DNA of 35,627 nucleotides from Propionibacteriaceae bacterium UBA5174. GTDB taxonomy: Bacteria; Actinomycetota; Actinomycetes; Propionibacteriales; Propionibacteriaceae. The stretch spans positions 30,765 to 66,391 of the forward strand of contig DHWU01000058.1 of NCBI GenBank assembly GCA_002413345.1, read 5' to 3'. Positions 1 to 7,803 of the stretch are shown in pieces; the stretch's first letter is position 1; each line of letters opens with the position of its first letter. Position numbers and translations under genes: made by a program. The notes beneath the pieces are model-generated. The model did no database searches, was not told the DNA's origin, and saw nothing but the letters and a program-made list of their open reading frames with translations.

Positions 1-253
1 AGCCGTAGCCGGGGTGGACGGCGTCTGCGCCTGCTCGCTCGGCGATGTCGAGAATCTTCGCTACATCCAGATATGTCTCAGCAGGTGAGAGTCCGTTCAG
101 TGCGAAGGCCTCATCGGCAAGCTTGACGAACAGAGAATCAGCGTCGGGGTCGGCGTAGATCGCCACGCTGCCGATGCCGGCATCCCGTGCGGCTCGGATC
201 ACTCGTACGGCGATCTCTCCGCGGTTAGCTACCAGCACTTTGCGTATCGGCAT
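1..253 (-). CDS. accA3: Biotin carboxylase subunit of acyl-CoA carboxylase (5' end, partial)
   Basis: Only the first 84 codons lie in the window; the gene runs off the left edge. Reading the minus strand from the ATG at 253-251 gives a typical biotin carboxylase N-terminus: MPIRKVLVANRGEIAVRV, followed by a Rossmann-like start, and ending at the edge with a VHPGYG motif. The family carboxylates biotin on the fused or partner BCCP domain using ATP and bicarbonate, and feeds the AccD carboxyltransferase encoded at 3305-4879. A Shine-Dalgarno sequence (GAAAGGAA) sits 6 nt before the start. In actinobacteria this long subunit usually carries the BCCP domain at its C-terminus, which cannot be checked here. 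The symbol follows the mycobacterial homologue by position. Confidence 0.93.
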   Translation of the reverse strand, partial: MPIRKVLVANRGEIAVRVIRAARDAGIGSVAIYADPDADSLFVKLADEAFALNGLSPAETYLDVAKILDIAERAGADAVHPGYG

Positions 254-311
254 GGGCGTTCCTTTCGGTTCTGGGGCCACGTCCCAGCGGAGTCTAGTGA
301 AAACCGCGCCA

Positions 312-328
312 ACTAGGCAGTACCTAGT
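312..328. promoter_or_regulatory. Palindrome in accA/corA divergent intergenic region
   Basis: The region between the divergent accA and corA genes (254-415) holds a perfect 6-bp inverted repeat, ACTAGG-CAGTA-CCTAGT. A third related half-site, TCTAGTG, lies at 293-299. This could be an operator for a lipid or metal regulator, but no specific regulator can be named from the sequence. Confidence 0.3.
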
Positions 329-361
329 GGAAGTGATTCGTAACCGGAGACGAAAAGTCGG

Positions 362-379
362 GCTTTGATCGGTCAAAGC
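362..379 (+). promoter_or_regulatory. Hairpin in corA leader
   Basis: A perfect 7-bp stem (GCTTTGA / TCAAAGC) with the tetraloop TCGG lies 36 nt before the corA start and is followed a few bases later by a short T run (GTTTT). No plus-strand gene ends upstream of it, so it would lie in the corA 5' leader if transcription starts upstream. It could attenuate or stabilise the message. It may also be chance. Confidence 0.3.
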
Positions 380-415
380 TGCCCCGTTTTCCATCCTTTC
401 TGAGGCGAGAGGTGC

Positions 416-1420
416 ATGCTTACCCACGTGAGTAACTGCACCAGCCTCGCCTGGCGCGACGGTGTTGAAGTCGCCCGCAACTTCCCGTTGGCTGAACTGG
501 ACGTTTGGTTGGGCAAACCCGAAGTGCTGGTCTGGCTGGATCTGGTCGATCCGTCGACCGCGCTGCTCGACGAGTTGGCCCAGGAGTTGAAGCTGGACCC
601 GCTGGCGGTCGAAGATGCGGTCGAACCGTGGGAACGTCCCAAAGCCACCCGGCACGCTGGTCATACCTTCCTTACCTGCTACGTCACTCGGGTTCGGCCG
701 GAGCCAACAGGTGGAAATTCGCTCGAGCTTGGCCGGATCTCTGCCTTCGTGCTGCCAAATGCGCTGATCACCGTCCGGTCTGGCGATGCCGTTGATATGG
801 ATTCGATCCTTGCCCGCTGGTCTGAGGACGGATTGCTGGGTCACGGCGTGGCGGCTTTGGTTCACGGCATGCTGGACGAAGTCATCGACGGCCATTTCGA
901 GACGATCACCGCTTTCGACGAGGAACTCGACTCTCTCGAGGATCTGCTGTTCGATGCCACTCACAAGCCGGCCGAGATTCAGCAGCGGGTGTTCGGAGTG
1001 CGCAAGTCGCTGGTCAAGTTGCGGCGAGTAGTGCTGCCGATGCGTGAGGTCGTGATCTCCGTGATGCGCTTTCGTGACCAGCAGGAGAAGGTCTTGTCGG
1101 CTGAGCTAGACAGCTATTTCAACGACCTCTACGACCATGCGATCCGGGCGGCAGAGTGGACTGAGAGCCTGCGGGACATGATTTCGAGCCTGTTTGAGAC
1201 AAACCTGAGCCTGCAAGATTCCAGGCTGAACGAAATCATGAAGAAGCTGGCGGGTTGGGCGGCGATCATCGCGGTACCCACCGCGGTTACTGGCTGGTTC
1301 GGCCAGAACATTCCCTACCCTGGGTTTGCTGAGCAGTTCGGATTGATCGAGTCAGTGATAGCAATCCTGATTGGCACGGTGGGGCTGTATCTGCTGTTCC
1401 GTAAGGTTGATTGGATCTGA
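416..1420 (+). CDS. corA: CorA-family divalent metal (Mg2+/Co2+) transporter
   Basis: The 334-residue protein has the CorA plan: a large acidic cytoplasmic N-terminal domain, a long helical stalk (about residues 170-280, with LDSLEDLLFD and the VLPMREVV region), and two C-terminal membrane helices (about 275-293 and 311-329). The signature loop between them reads GWFGQNIPYPGF (from residue 293), so the classical GMN selectivity motif is GQN. The C-terminus is short and basic (FRKVDWI). The ATG follows a GAGGCGAGAGG ribosome-binding stretch. The gene stands alone, divergent from accA and convergent with ubiA, from which it is separated by 22 bp. It is not part of the surrounding minus-strand lipid operon and is absent from this position in the mycobacterial order as I recall it. 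Mg2+ uptake is the usual role, but CorA-family proteins can also move Co2+, Ni2+ or Zn2+. Confidence 0.88.
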   Translation: MLTHVSNCTSLAWRDGVEVARNFPLAELDVWLGKPEVLVWLDLVDPSTALLDELAQELKLDPLAVEDAVEPWERPKATRHAGHTFLTCYVTRVRPEPTGGNSLELGRISAFVLPNALITVRSGDAVDMDSILARWSEDGLLGHGVAALVHGMLDEVIDGHFETITAFDEELDSLEDLLFDATHKPAEIQQRVFGVRKSLVKLRRVVLPMREVVISVMRFRDQQEKVLSAELDSYFNDLYDHAIRAAEWTESLRDMISSLFETNLSLQDSRLNEIMKKLAGWAAIIAVPTAVTGWFGQNIPYPGFAEQFGLIESVIAILIGTVGLYLLFRKVDWI

Positions 1421-1442
1421 GGTAGCTCGACCAACGCCGTGC

Positions 1443-2345
1443 CTAGAAGAAGACTGCGAAGGCCACTGGGACGACCCACAGCAGTGCCAGCGCCTGCAAC
1501 ATCCGGTCGCTCAACACAACGTCTTCGGGTTCGCCAGCATCGCCTTGGTCAACTTTGAAGGCGTAGCGCAGCACGGCCAAGGTGAACGGCGCGATTGAAA
1601 TCGCGGCCCACGGCACACCGAAGACGTTGCCGTCCTGTTCGAAGGCCCACAGGCTGTAGGACATGATCACGATGGCCACCGAGACCGACCACACCTCGCG
1701 CAGGTAGGAAGTGGTGTACTGCTTCAGGCTCTCCCGAGTTTGTGCGTCGCTGCCCAACTCCTTCAGTTCGGAGTACCGCTTGCCAGCCACCATGAAGAGT
1801 GAACCGAAGGATGCCACGAGCAAGAACCACTGGCTCAGTGCCAGGTTGGACGCCACGCCACCAGCGATTGCTCGCAACAGGAAGCCTGCCGCAACCATTG
1901 CCAAATCGATGATCGGCTGATTCTTCAGAAAGAACGAGTAGCCGATCTGAAGCAGCCAATAAACGGCCAACACGACGCCCAGCATCTGGGACACCCAGAA
2001 GCCCAAAGCGAAAGCGGCGGCTGCGGTGATCGCAGCCAATACCCACGCGACTTTCACCGACAACTCGCTCGCCGCGATCGGACGGAAGCGCTTCTTGGGG
2101 TGAAGCCGGTCAGCCTCGACGTCGCGAATGTCGTTGATCAGGTAGATCGAGGCACTGATCAGGCAGAACGCCACAAAAGCCCAAGCCGACGGAATCAGTA
2201 CCGCAGGGCTGAACAACTGTCCGGCGGCCACCGGTGCGGCCAGCACCAGCACGTTCTTCACCCATTGGCGTGGACGCATCGCTCGCAACCACGCGGGCAG
2301 GATCGAGCGGGGTGGGAGTTGTTCGGTTTGCTCAATGTCAGCCAT
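1443..2345 (-). CDS. ubiA: Decaprenyl-phosphate phosphoribosyltransferase (UbiA family)
   Basis: This 300-residue multi-pass membrane protein of the UbiA prenyltransferase superfamily carries the diagnostic loop NDIRDVEADRLHPKKRFRP (residues 71-89). The NDxxDxxxD part binds Mg-pyrophosphate, and the HPxKRFRP extension is typical of DPPR synthases, which transfer 5-phosphoribose from PRPP to decaprenyl phosphate. That step begins the DPA arabinose-donor pathway for wall arabinans. A second conserved segment is LLRAIAGGVA. About eight to nine hydrophobic helices are visible. The gene follows maf on the same strand by 26 bp and ends 22 bp from convergent corA. A TAACCT box lies 9 nt before the start. 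In mycobacteria this gene sits in the arabinogalactan cluster, so its place beside the acyl-CoA carboxylase genes is different. Whether this organism makes arabinogalactan is not shown by this window. Confidence 0.88.
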   Translation of the reverse strand: MADIEQTEQLPPRSILPAWLRAMRPRQWVKNVLVLAAPVAAGQLFSPAVLIPSAWAFVAFCLISASIYLINDIRDVEADRLHPKKRFRPIAASELSVKVAWVLAAITAAAAFALGFWVSQMLGVVLAVYWLLQIGYSFFLKNQPIIDLAMVAAGFLLRAIAGGVASNLALSQWFLLVASFGSLFMVAGKRYSELKELGSDAQTRESLKQYTTSYLREVWSVSVAIVIMSYSLWAFEQDGNVFGVPWAAISIAPFTLAVLRYAFKVDQGDAGEPEDVVLSDRMLQALALLWVVPVAFAVFF

Positions 2346-2371
2346 AGCGGCTCAAGGTTAGCGGACTGTCT

Positions 2372-3040
2372 TCAGTGGTTGGTTTGCCCGCGCCACAGGC
2401 TGTGCCAGGGCACCCCGACACTGGTGAACAGTCGGCGCAGCAGCGGCAGGCTGATTCCCACCACGTTGTGCGGATCGCCACACACGGTGGTCACATAGGC
2501 CCCGCCTAGGCCGTCGATGGTAAAAGCGCCAGCCACTTGCAGCGGTTCACCGGTGGCGACGTAGGCATCGATCTCGGCGTCTTCGAGGTTGGCGAAGACC
2601 ACTTCGGTGGTGGCCACGGCTGAGGAGGTCTGAACCATGCCACCGAGCCGGGCGATCACCTGGTGCCCGGTGTGCAGGTGCCCGGTGTGGCCGCGCATCT
2701 GTTGCCAGCGCTGGACGGCCTGAGCCGCGTCTGCTGGCTTGCCCAGCGGCTCTCCGTCCAGTTCCAGGAGCGAGTCACAGGCAACCACTAGCACGTCATC
2801 CGCGCCGGTGAGGCTGGCGAAGACAGCCTCGGCCTTGGCCTGAGCCAGGCTGGCCACCAGATCGATCACGTCGGCGGCGGTGAAAGCCTCCTCGTCAACG
2901 TCGGAAACCCTGATCTCTGGCCAAAGCCCGGCGTCGAGCAGTGTCTGGCGTCGAGCCGGGGATGCCGAAGCCAGGATCAGCCGTGGTGGCTGATCCTGGG
3001 TCTTTGCTGTAGTCACCTGCGAACCACCCAAGGACCCCAT
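2372..3040 (-). CDS. maf: Maf-family nucleotide pyrophosphatase
   Basis: The Maf fold starts at PRLILASASPARRQTLLDAG, the hallmark N-terminal strand and SxSPRR loop. It continues through VACDSLLELDGEPLGKP, the conserved catalytic Asp region, and ends near FTIDGLGGAYV and GDPHNVVGISLPLL. The family hydrolyses non-canonical or modified NTPs and has been linked to septum inhibition. The open frame extends 88 codons further upstream, but those codons overlap accE and have no Maf similarity. The chosen ATG at 3040 (222 aa) lies 20 bp after the accE stop; a GTG at 3016 would give a more usual N-terminus and is a fair alternative. The gene belongs to the accD-accE-maf-ubiA minus-strand run, an order also seen in mycobacteria for the first three. 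Confidence 0.88.
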   Translation of the reverse strand: MGSLGGSQVTTAKTQDQPPRLILASASPARRQTLLDAGLWPEIRVSDVDEEAFTAADVIDLVASLAQAKAEAVFASLTGADDVLVVACDSLLELDGEPLGKPADAAQAVQRWQQMRGHTGHLHTGHQVIARLGGMVQTSSAVATTEVVFANLEDAEIDAYVATGEPLQVAGAFTIDGLGGAYVTTVCGDPHNVVGISLPLLRRLFTSVGVPWHSLWRGQTNH

Positions 3041-3059
3041 GACTGTGCCCAACGCAGGC

Positions 3060-3308
3060 TTAGCGCCGGAAGGTGCTGCGCCAGGCCTCGCGTCCAGGCA
3101 GCAGTGGGTTGCGCACCGTATGCCAATAGGACCTCCACCCACCGGCCAAAGTGCCGGTGAGTGGCGCGTGTGGCTCGGGCCGGGCCCGCAGCACGGCAGC
3201 CAATACGGTGGCGAGCACCGCCAATTCCTCATCAGTTGGCGATCCGCCCACAATCTGGAAGGCCTGCTGAGGAACGGCGGTCCCGGCTTGAGATTCGGTC
3301 CCACTCAC
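3060..3308 (-). CDS. accE: Acyl-CoA carboxylase epsilon subunit
   Basis: This 82-residue protein has the short signature of actinobacterial epsilon subunits: GGSPTDEELAVLATVLAAVL in the middle, and a Trp/Arg-rich tail (WRSYWHTVRNP...WRSTFRR). The epsilon subunit holds the AccA and AccD hexamers together and raises activity. Its GTG start overlaps the accD stop by four bases (GTGA), which indicates translational coupling. An acidic or flexible N-terminus of about 18 residues precedes the motif. No enzyme activity of its own is expected. Confidence 0.85.
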   Translation of the reverse strand: MSGTESQAGTAVPQQAFQIVGGSPTDEELAVLATVLAAVLRARPEPHAPLTGTLAGGWRSYWHTVRNPLLPGREAWRSTFRR

Positions 3309-4879
3309 AGCGGGATGTTCCCATGCTTCTTCGGCGGCAGCTGCTGCCGCTTGGTGCGCAACAGCCGTAGCACGCGAATCACCTGAGCGCGGGTGTCGTG
3401 AGGGTAAATCACCTTGTCAACGTAGCCACGTTCGGCCGCCACATAGGGATTGGCCAGTTTGTCGTTGTACTCATCAATCAGTTCGGTACGTCGAGTCGCG
3501 GGGTCGTCGGCAGCGGCGAGTTCCTTGCGGTAGAGGATATTCACCGCACCCTCAGCGCCCATCACCGCGATCTGAGCGGTGGGCCAGGCCAGGTTCACAT
3601 CAGCACCCAGAGGTTTGGAGCCCATCACGCAGTACGCGCCGCCGTATGCCTTGCGGGTGATCACCGTCACCAGCGGGACGGTGGCTTCGGCGTAGGCGTA
3701 GATGATCTTGGCACCACGGTGAATGATGCCGTCCCATTCTTGGTCGGTGCCGGGCAAGAAGCCAGGGACGTCAACGAAGGTCAATACCGGAATGTTGAAG
3801 GCATCACAGGTGCGCACGAACCGAGCTGCCTTTTCGGAGGCTTTGATGTCTAGACAGCCGGCGTAAACCATCGGCTGGTTGGCCACGACGCCGATTGAGC
3901 GGCCCTCCACTCGGCCAAAGCCACAGATGATGTTTTGGGCGTAGAGGCCGTGCACCTCAAGGAAATCATCGTCGTCGAGCACCCGCTTGATCACGTCATG
4001 CATGTCATAGGGCTGGTTGGGTGAATCGGGGATCACCGTGTCCAGCGCCAGGTCGTGATCGGTGATGGTGAGGTCGGCTTCTTCTTCCTCGTAGACGGGG
4101 GCGTCTTCGAGGTTGTTCTGTGGCAGGAAGGTGATCAACTGACGCACGTACTCCAGTGCGTCCTGCTCATCAGCGGCGAGGTAGTGGGAGTTGCCAGACT
4201 TGGTGGAGTGAGTGCGCCCACCGCCCAGGTCTTCCATGCTGACATCTTCACCGGTGACGGTCTTGATGACTGCCGGGCCGGTAATGAACATCTGGGAGGT
4301 CTGATCGACCATCACCACGAAGTCGGTCAGCGCTGGGGAGTAGACGTGGCCGCCGGCAGCAGCGCCCATGATCAGCGAAATCTGCGGGATTACGCCAGAA
4401 GCCAGAGTGTTGCGACGGAAGATCTGGGAATACAGATCCAGCGAGGTCACACCTTCTTGGATTCGGGCGCCACCGCCTTCGTTGATGCCAATGATCGGGC
4501 AACCGGTCTTGATGGCGAAGTCGAGGATCTTGACGATCTTTTCGCCGTACACCTCGCCCAGCGCGCCGCCGAACAGTGTCACGTCTTGACTGAATACGCA
4601 GACCGGCCGTCCATGGATCGAACCGACACCAGTGATTACGCCATCGGTGTAGGGGCGCTTGGCCTCTAATCCGAACGCGGTGCTTCGGTGTCGAGAGAAC
4701 TCATCGAACTCGGTGAAGGTACCTTCATCGAGCAGTGCGAGTACGCGCTCTCGTGCGGTCATCTTGCCTTGGGCGTGCACCTTCTCCACCGCTGCTGGTG
4801 CGGCGGGGTTCTTGGCTTGCTCGATGCGTTCGCCAAGGTCGGCGATCTTGCCCCTAGTAGTGTGAATGTCCGGCTGCAT
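3305..4879 (-). CDS. accD5: Acyl-CoA (propionyl-/acetyl-CoA) carboxylase beta subunit
   Basis: The carboxyltransferase subunit moves CO2 from carboxybiotin to acyl-CoA, giving methylmalonyl- or malonyl-CoA. The crotonase-fold halves show the oxyanion-hole segments EGGGARIQEG and MGAAAGGHVYSPAL in the N-terminal half, and RKAYGGAYCVMGSKPLGAD in the C-terminal half. The protein ends QLPPKKHGNIPL, very like mycobacterial AccD5. The residue after GGAY, known to influence acyl-chain preference in this family, is Cys. The frame is open up to a GTG at 4900, with ATGs at 4891 and 4879. I chose 4879 (524 aa) because a TATGGT box lies 7 nt upstream, no Shine-Dalgarno sequence supports the others, and homology begins at DIHTTRGK. 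It is transcribed divergently from birA, 48 bp apart. Confidence 0.93.
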   Translation of the reverse strand: MQPDIHTTRGKIADLGERIEQAKNPAAPAAVEKVHAQGKMTARERVLALLDEGTFTEFDEFSRHRSTAFGLEAKRPYTDGVITGVGSIHGRPVCVFSQDVTLFGGALGEVYGEKIVKILDFAIKTGCPIIGINEGGGARIQEGVTSLDLYSQIFRRNTLASGVIPQISLIMGAAAGGHVYSPALTDFVVMVDQTSQMFITGPAVIKTVTGEDVSMEDLGGGRTHSTKSGNSHYLAADEQDALEYVRQLITFLPQNNLEDAPVYEEEEADLTITDHDLALDTVIPDSPNQPYDMHDVIKRVLDDDDFLEVHGLYAQNIICGFGRVEGRSIGVVANQPMVYAGCLDIKASEKAARFVRTCDAFNIPVLTFVDVPGFLPGTDQEWDGIIHRGAKIIYAYAEATVPLVTVITRKAYGGAYCVMGSKPLGADVNLAWPTAQIAVMGAEGAVNILYRKELAAADDPATRRTELIDEYNDKLANPYVAAERGYVDKVIYPHDTRAQVIRVLRLLRTKRQQLPPKKHGNIPL

Positions 4880-4886
4880 GCGGTGA

Positions 4887-4892
4887 ACCATA
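4887..4892 (-). promoter_or_regulatory. Leaderless -10 box of accD
   Basis: On the minus strand TATGGT is followed by 7 nt and then the ATG at 4879. The arrangement fits the actinobacterial leaderless promoter (TAnnnT then a start codon) and decides the accD start. Confidence 0.45.
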
Positions 4893-4915
4893 GCGGGCAC
4901 TGGGCGGTTGCGTCA

Positions 4916-4921
4916 TAAGGT
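4916..4921 (+). promoter_or_regulatory. Leaderless -10 box of birA
   Basis: TAAGGT is followed by 6 nt (CGGGGG) and the ATG at 4928. The G run abuts the start codon, too close to act as a Shine-Dalgarno site, so transcription probably begins at or next to the ATG. Confidence 0.5.
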
Positions 4922-4927
4922 CGGGGG

Positions 4928-5710
4928 ATGAATTCCATACTCGGCGCGGAATCCGGCCCAGAACAGGGGTCTAGATTCGGTGCTCCTTGGACGCAGGTGA
5001 GCCTGGTCGCCCAGACTGGTTCGACTAATGCCGATCTGGCTGCTGCCGCGCGTGGCGGAGCGGAGTCGGGCACGGTATTGGTCGCAACTCACCAAACCGC
5101 AGGCCGGGGTCGGCTGGATCGGTCGTGGACGGCACCGCCGGGTACTTCACTAGCAATTTCGGTACTGCTACGGCCCCCGGTCGAAATGCCACTGGAGCGT
5201 TGGTTGTGGCTGCCGCTGGTGGCGGGGTTGGCAGTGGTGGACAGCCTGAACCAGTTGTACCAACTCCCGGTCGAGCTCAAATGGCCCAATGATGTGTTGA
5301 TCAAAGAGCAGAAGCTTTGTGGGATCTTGGCCGAACGGATCGTTGCTGGCGGTGATCCCGCTGTGGTGATCGGGATGGGTCTGAACACTCGTTTGAACGC
5401 CGATCAACTGCCGGTGCCAACGGCTACCTCGCTGGCGCTTTGCGGGGCAGAAGTTGCTGACGTTGAACTAGTTGAGGCTTTACTGACGGCGCTTGGGTCT
5501 TGGTATTCGCGGTGGCTTGGCGGCGAAGATTTGTCCGCGGTGCTGACCCAACGCTGCGCCACTATTGGGCATCGGGTCCGGCTGGAGATAGCCGGTAGTG
5601 AGCCGGTCACTGGTGAGGCCATCGGAATCGATCCTGATGGGCGACTAGTGGTGCGCACCGAACAGGGCGTTCAGGCGTTCGCGGCCGCGGACGTGGTTCA
5701 TCTGCGCTGA
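4928..5710 (+). CDS. birA: Biotin--[acetyl-CoA-carboxylase] ligase, monofunctional
   Basis: The enzyme adenylates biotin with ATP and attaches it to the BCCP lysine of acyl-CoA carboxylase. Motifs in order are GSTNADLA (about 31-38), the biotinyl-AMP loop AGRGRLDRSW (58-67), ELKWPNDVLI (116-125) with its catalytic lysine, KLCGILAE (129-136) and GMGLN (149-153). A small C-terminal SH3-like domain ends in GRLVVRTEQG. At 260 residues there is no N-terminal DNA-binding helix-turn-helix, so it is not the E. coli-type bifunctional repressor. It is divergent from accD, the usual actinobacterial position, and places supply of the biotinylated cofactor next to its client enzyme. The PH-domain gene begins 29 bp downstream. 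Confidence 0.94.
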   Translation: MNSILGAESGPEQGSRFGAPWTQVSLVAQTGSTNADLAAAARGGAESGTVLVATHQTAGRGRLDRSWTAPPGTSLAISVLLRPPVEMPLERWLWLPLVAGLAVVDSLNQLYQLPVELKWPNDVLIKEQKLCGILAERIVAGGDPAVVIGMGLNTRLNADQLPVPTATSLALCGAEVADVELVEALLTALGSWYSRWLGGEDLSAVLTQRCATIGHRVRLEIAGSEPVTGEAIGIDPDGRLVVRTEQGVQAFAAADVVHLR

Positions 5711-5739
5711 CCTGCCACTGGTGTGCCACGATTGGCCCT

Positions 5740-6255
5740 ATGGGTTTGTCACCGGAGTTACTTGGCCAAGGCGAGGTTGAGGTTCTGCATCTACGGACGC
5801 ACGCTAAAGCGCTGATCGCTCCGGCAATCGTGCTGCTGCTGTTAGCTGTCTTAGTCGGGCTCGCTTTCGCCTTCGTGCCGCCATCGATGCTGCCGTGGGC
5901 GTCCTGGGTGATCGTGATCGTGGCCCTGCTGGCGCTGATTGTCTGGGTGGTGGCACCGTTCCTGCGCTGGTGGTCAACTACGTACACCTTCACCAATCGG
6001 CGAATCATTACTCGCCGCGGCATCATTTCGAAGCGCGGTCACGATTTGCCCCTGACCAGGATCAACAATGTCGCTTACGAGCTTTCGTTGACCGACCGGA
6101 TTTTTGGCTGCGGCACGCTGCAGCTCACTACCGCTGCCGATGAACCAGTGACGTTGAGCGACATCCCTGATGTTGAGCGGGTGCATGTAGTGATGACCGA
6201 GCTGCTCTTCGCCAGCGACGACCCGATCAAGCAGCCTCCGCTGGCTGACGAGTGA
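5740..6255 (+). CDS. PH-domain (DUF304/YdbS-like) membrane protein
   Basis: This 171-residue protein has two adjacent membrane helices (about residues 27-50 and 55-75), followed by a bacterial pleckstrin-homology domain. The domain is recognised by TYTFTNRRIITRRGIISKRG, DLPLTRINNV and FGCGTLQLTT, with the typical YxxTxxRxixxxGxxxxxxxxxpl pattern. The tail is acidic. Function is unknown; family members are membrane-associated, and some relatives affect envelope stress or drug export. The gene lies between birA and the GtrA gene, as in mycobacteria (Rv3278c position). Its stop overlaps the next GTG by four bases, so the two are likely co-translated. A weak CACGAT box lies 7 nt before the ATG. 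Confidence 0.8.
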   Translation: MGLSPELLGQGEVEVLHLRTHAKALIAPAIVLLLLAVLVGLAFAFVPPSMLPWASWVIVIVALLALIVWVVAPFLRWWSTTYTFTNRRIITRRGIISKRGHDLPLTRINNVAYELSLTDRIFGCGTLQLTTAADEPVTLSDIPDVERVHVVMTELLFASDDPIKQPPLADE

Positions 6256-6671
6256 GCTCGCCGCAAGAGGCGTCGGCGAAGCCGTCGCTGGGTACTCAGC
6301 TGTTTCGATTCGTGGTCACTGGCGGGTTGTCGGCGATCGTTGACTTCGGTTTGCTGAATGCGTTCATGGCCCTTGGCCTGGGCTATATCGGTGCCAAGGC
6401 CCTGTCTTTTGTGGCGGGCACCACGACTGCCTATCTGATCAACCGCCGCTGGACTTTTGTGGCCGAGCCGTCGAAGCGCCGGTTCGCAGCAGTGGTGGTG
6501 TTGTATGCGGCCACTTTCGCTGTCCAAGTTGGGCTGTGGGCGCTCTGTTACCCATGGCTACTGGCGGTTAGCGGCAGCGAAATCGTGGCCAGAGTGATCG
6601 GCTTTGTGATTGCCCAGGGCGTGGCTACTACGTTGAATTTCATCGTGCAGCGCACGTTGATCTTCCGTTAG
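6252..6671 (+). CDS. GtrA-family membrane protein
   Basis: This 139-residue protein has the four-helix GtrA/DPMS3 fold. The first helix opens with QLFRFVVTGGLSAIVDFGLL, the second has YIGAKALSFVAGTTTAYLINRRWTF (consensus NRxWTF), and the end has VATTLNFIVQRTLIF. GtrA proteins act with polyprenyl-linked sugar transferases, probably flipping or handling lipid-linked sugars for wall glycans. The GTG start overlaps the PH-domain stop (GTGA). In the mycobacterial order purK would follow next on the opposite strand. Here two unrelated minus-strand genes are found instead. The substrate cannot be deduced. Confidence 0.85.
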   Translation: MSSPQEASAKPSLGTQLFRFVVTGGLSAIVDFGLLNAFMALGLGYIGAKALSFVAGTTTAYLINRRWTFVAEPSKRRFAAVVVLYAATFAVQVGLWALCYPWLLAVSGSEIVARVIGFVIAQGVATTLNFIVQRTLIFR

Positions 6672-6699
6672 CTAGGGATCTTCGGTCACGGATCTTTCG

Positions 6700-7797
6700 T
6701 TAAGGCAGGTCGAAGCGGCGCAGGAGTCTGCCGGTGGCGGTGTTCCAGGCGAGGAGTTGTTCTGGCTGGGTGCTCAGGTAACTGCTGGCCGAATACAGCA
6801 CCTGGCCGTCAGGGCTGAAGGCAACTCGGGCGGGGTGGGCGGCCTTTAGCGACAGTGCCGTTGCTGATCCTGGTTGCCACAGCACTATTCGATCTGCTGG
6901 GTACATCGTGTAGGCCAGGGTGTTGCCGGTGGGATCGAAGATAGGCGAGGAGGCCGATCCGCTGGTGGGTGCGGTGTATTTCAACTCGAAGGTATTGGCG
7001 TCATAGACGTTGACCTTGGTGGGGGTCGCGCTGTCAATCAGGGCAACTTGGTGGCCGTCCGGTGAGAAGGCCAATCCGTCGAATGTTGTGCTGCTCTCGG
7101 CTGCGATGGCGATCCGCCGGTGGCTTCGCAGGTCCCAAACTTGGGCGCCGACCTCACGTCCAGACAGGGCCAGGCGGGTGCCGTCGGCGCTGAACTCGAG
7201 ATCGGTGATGGTTCCGGTAGAGGTATTGAACGTGCCGCGCAGTTCTCCGGTCTTCGTGTTCCACAGCTTGACGCCGCAGTCGGTTGAGGCCGCGCTGGCC
7301 AGCGTTTGGCCATCGGGGCTGTAGACCAGACCGGTGATGTTGGAAATTTGATCGGTGGCTTCTGGCTGCGGATGCCCGGCCAACGTAAGCAGCTTGTTGC
7401 CCGTGTCGAGGCTCACCAGGTCGATCTTGCCGGCTGATCCGGCTTGCGCAATCTGGCTGAGGTCTGGACTCAGCACACCGTAACGACGTGCCCGGCTGGT
7501 GATACTGCCCGAAGTGGCATCCCAGGTGCAGATGCCACCAGGGCAGTCGGCGACCACTGAGGCTCCATCTTTGGCAACCGTCAGATCAGGGAAGGTGGGC
7601 ACATTGGGTACAGGGGAAATATTGCCGTTAGTAGAGGTCTGTCCGACGGATTTGTCGAGAGCCGCTGGCTGGCCACAAGTCGTTTCTGGGGATCCCAGCG
7701 TTGGGGTTCCGGCGTAAATCCCGAGCCAAAGGGCGAAAAGCCCGATAGTCACAACAATGTCGCGAAACCGCAATCGCGGTGGCCGCCGAAGATTCAT
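6700..7797 (-). CDS. Secreted or membrane-anchored WD40-repeat protein
   Basis: The 365-residue protein begins with a basic stretch and one hydrophobic helix (IVVTIGLFALWLGIYAGT, about 14-31), which acts as a signal peptide or anchor. A Thr/Asn/Pro-rich linker and then a beta-propeller follow. WD-like blades are clear from repeated SPDG and WD/WN elements: YSPDGQTLASAAS with VKLWNTKTGE, FSADGTRLAL with AQVWDLRSH, FSPDGHQVAL with VNVYDANTFE, and FSPDGQVLYSASS with LLAWNTATGRLL. Six to seven blades are likely. No catalytic domain is seen, so an extracytoplasmic binding or scaffold role is inferred. A TAGGGT box lies 6 nt before the ATG. The gene follows the S51-like gene on the same strand, but a strong hairpin separates them, so they are probably separate units. 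Confidence 0.8.
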   Translation of the reverse strand: MNLRRPPRLRFRDIVVTIGLFALWLGIYAGTPTLGSPETTCGQPAALDKSVGQTSTNGNISPVPNVPTFPDLTVAKDGASVVADCPGGICTWDATSGSITSRARRYGVLSPDLSQIAQAGSAGKIDLVSLDTGNKLLTLAGHPQPEATDQISNITGLVYSPDGQTLASAASTDCGVKLWNTKTGELRGTFNTSTGTITDLEFSADGTRLALSGREVGAQVWDLRSHRRIAIAAESSTTFDGLAFSPDGHQVALIDSATPTKVNVYDANTFELKYTAPTSGSASSPIFDPTGNTLAYTMYPADRIVLWQPGSATALSLKAAHPARVAFSPDGQVLYSASSYLSTQPEQLLAWNTATGRLLRRFDLP

Positions 7798-7803
7798 GAG
7801 TTC

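Noticed and set aside
3041..3304. Upstream extension of Maf to a 310-residue protein
   Set aside because: The extra 88 codons overlap accE in another frame and have no Maf similarity.
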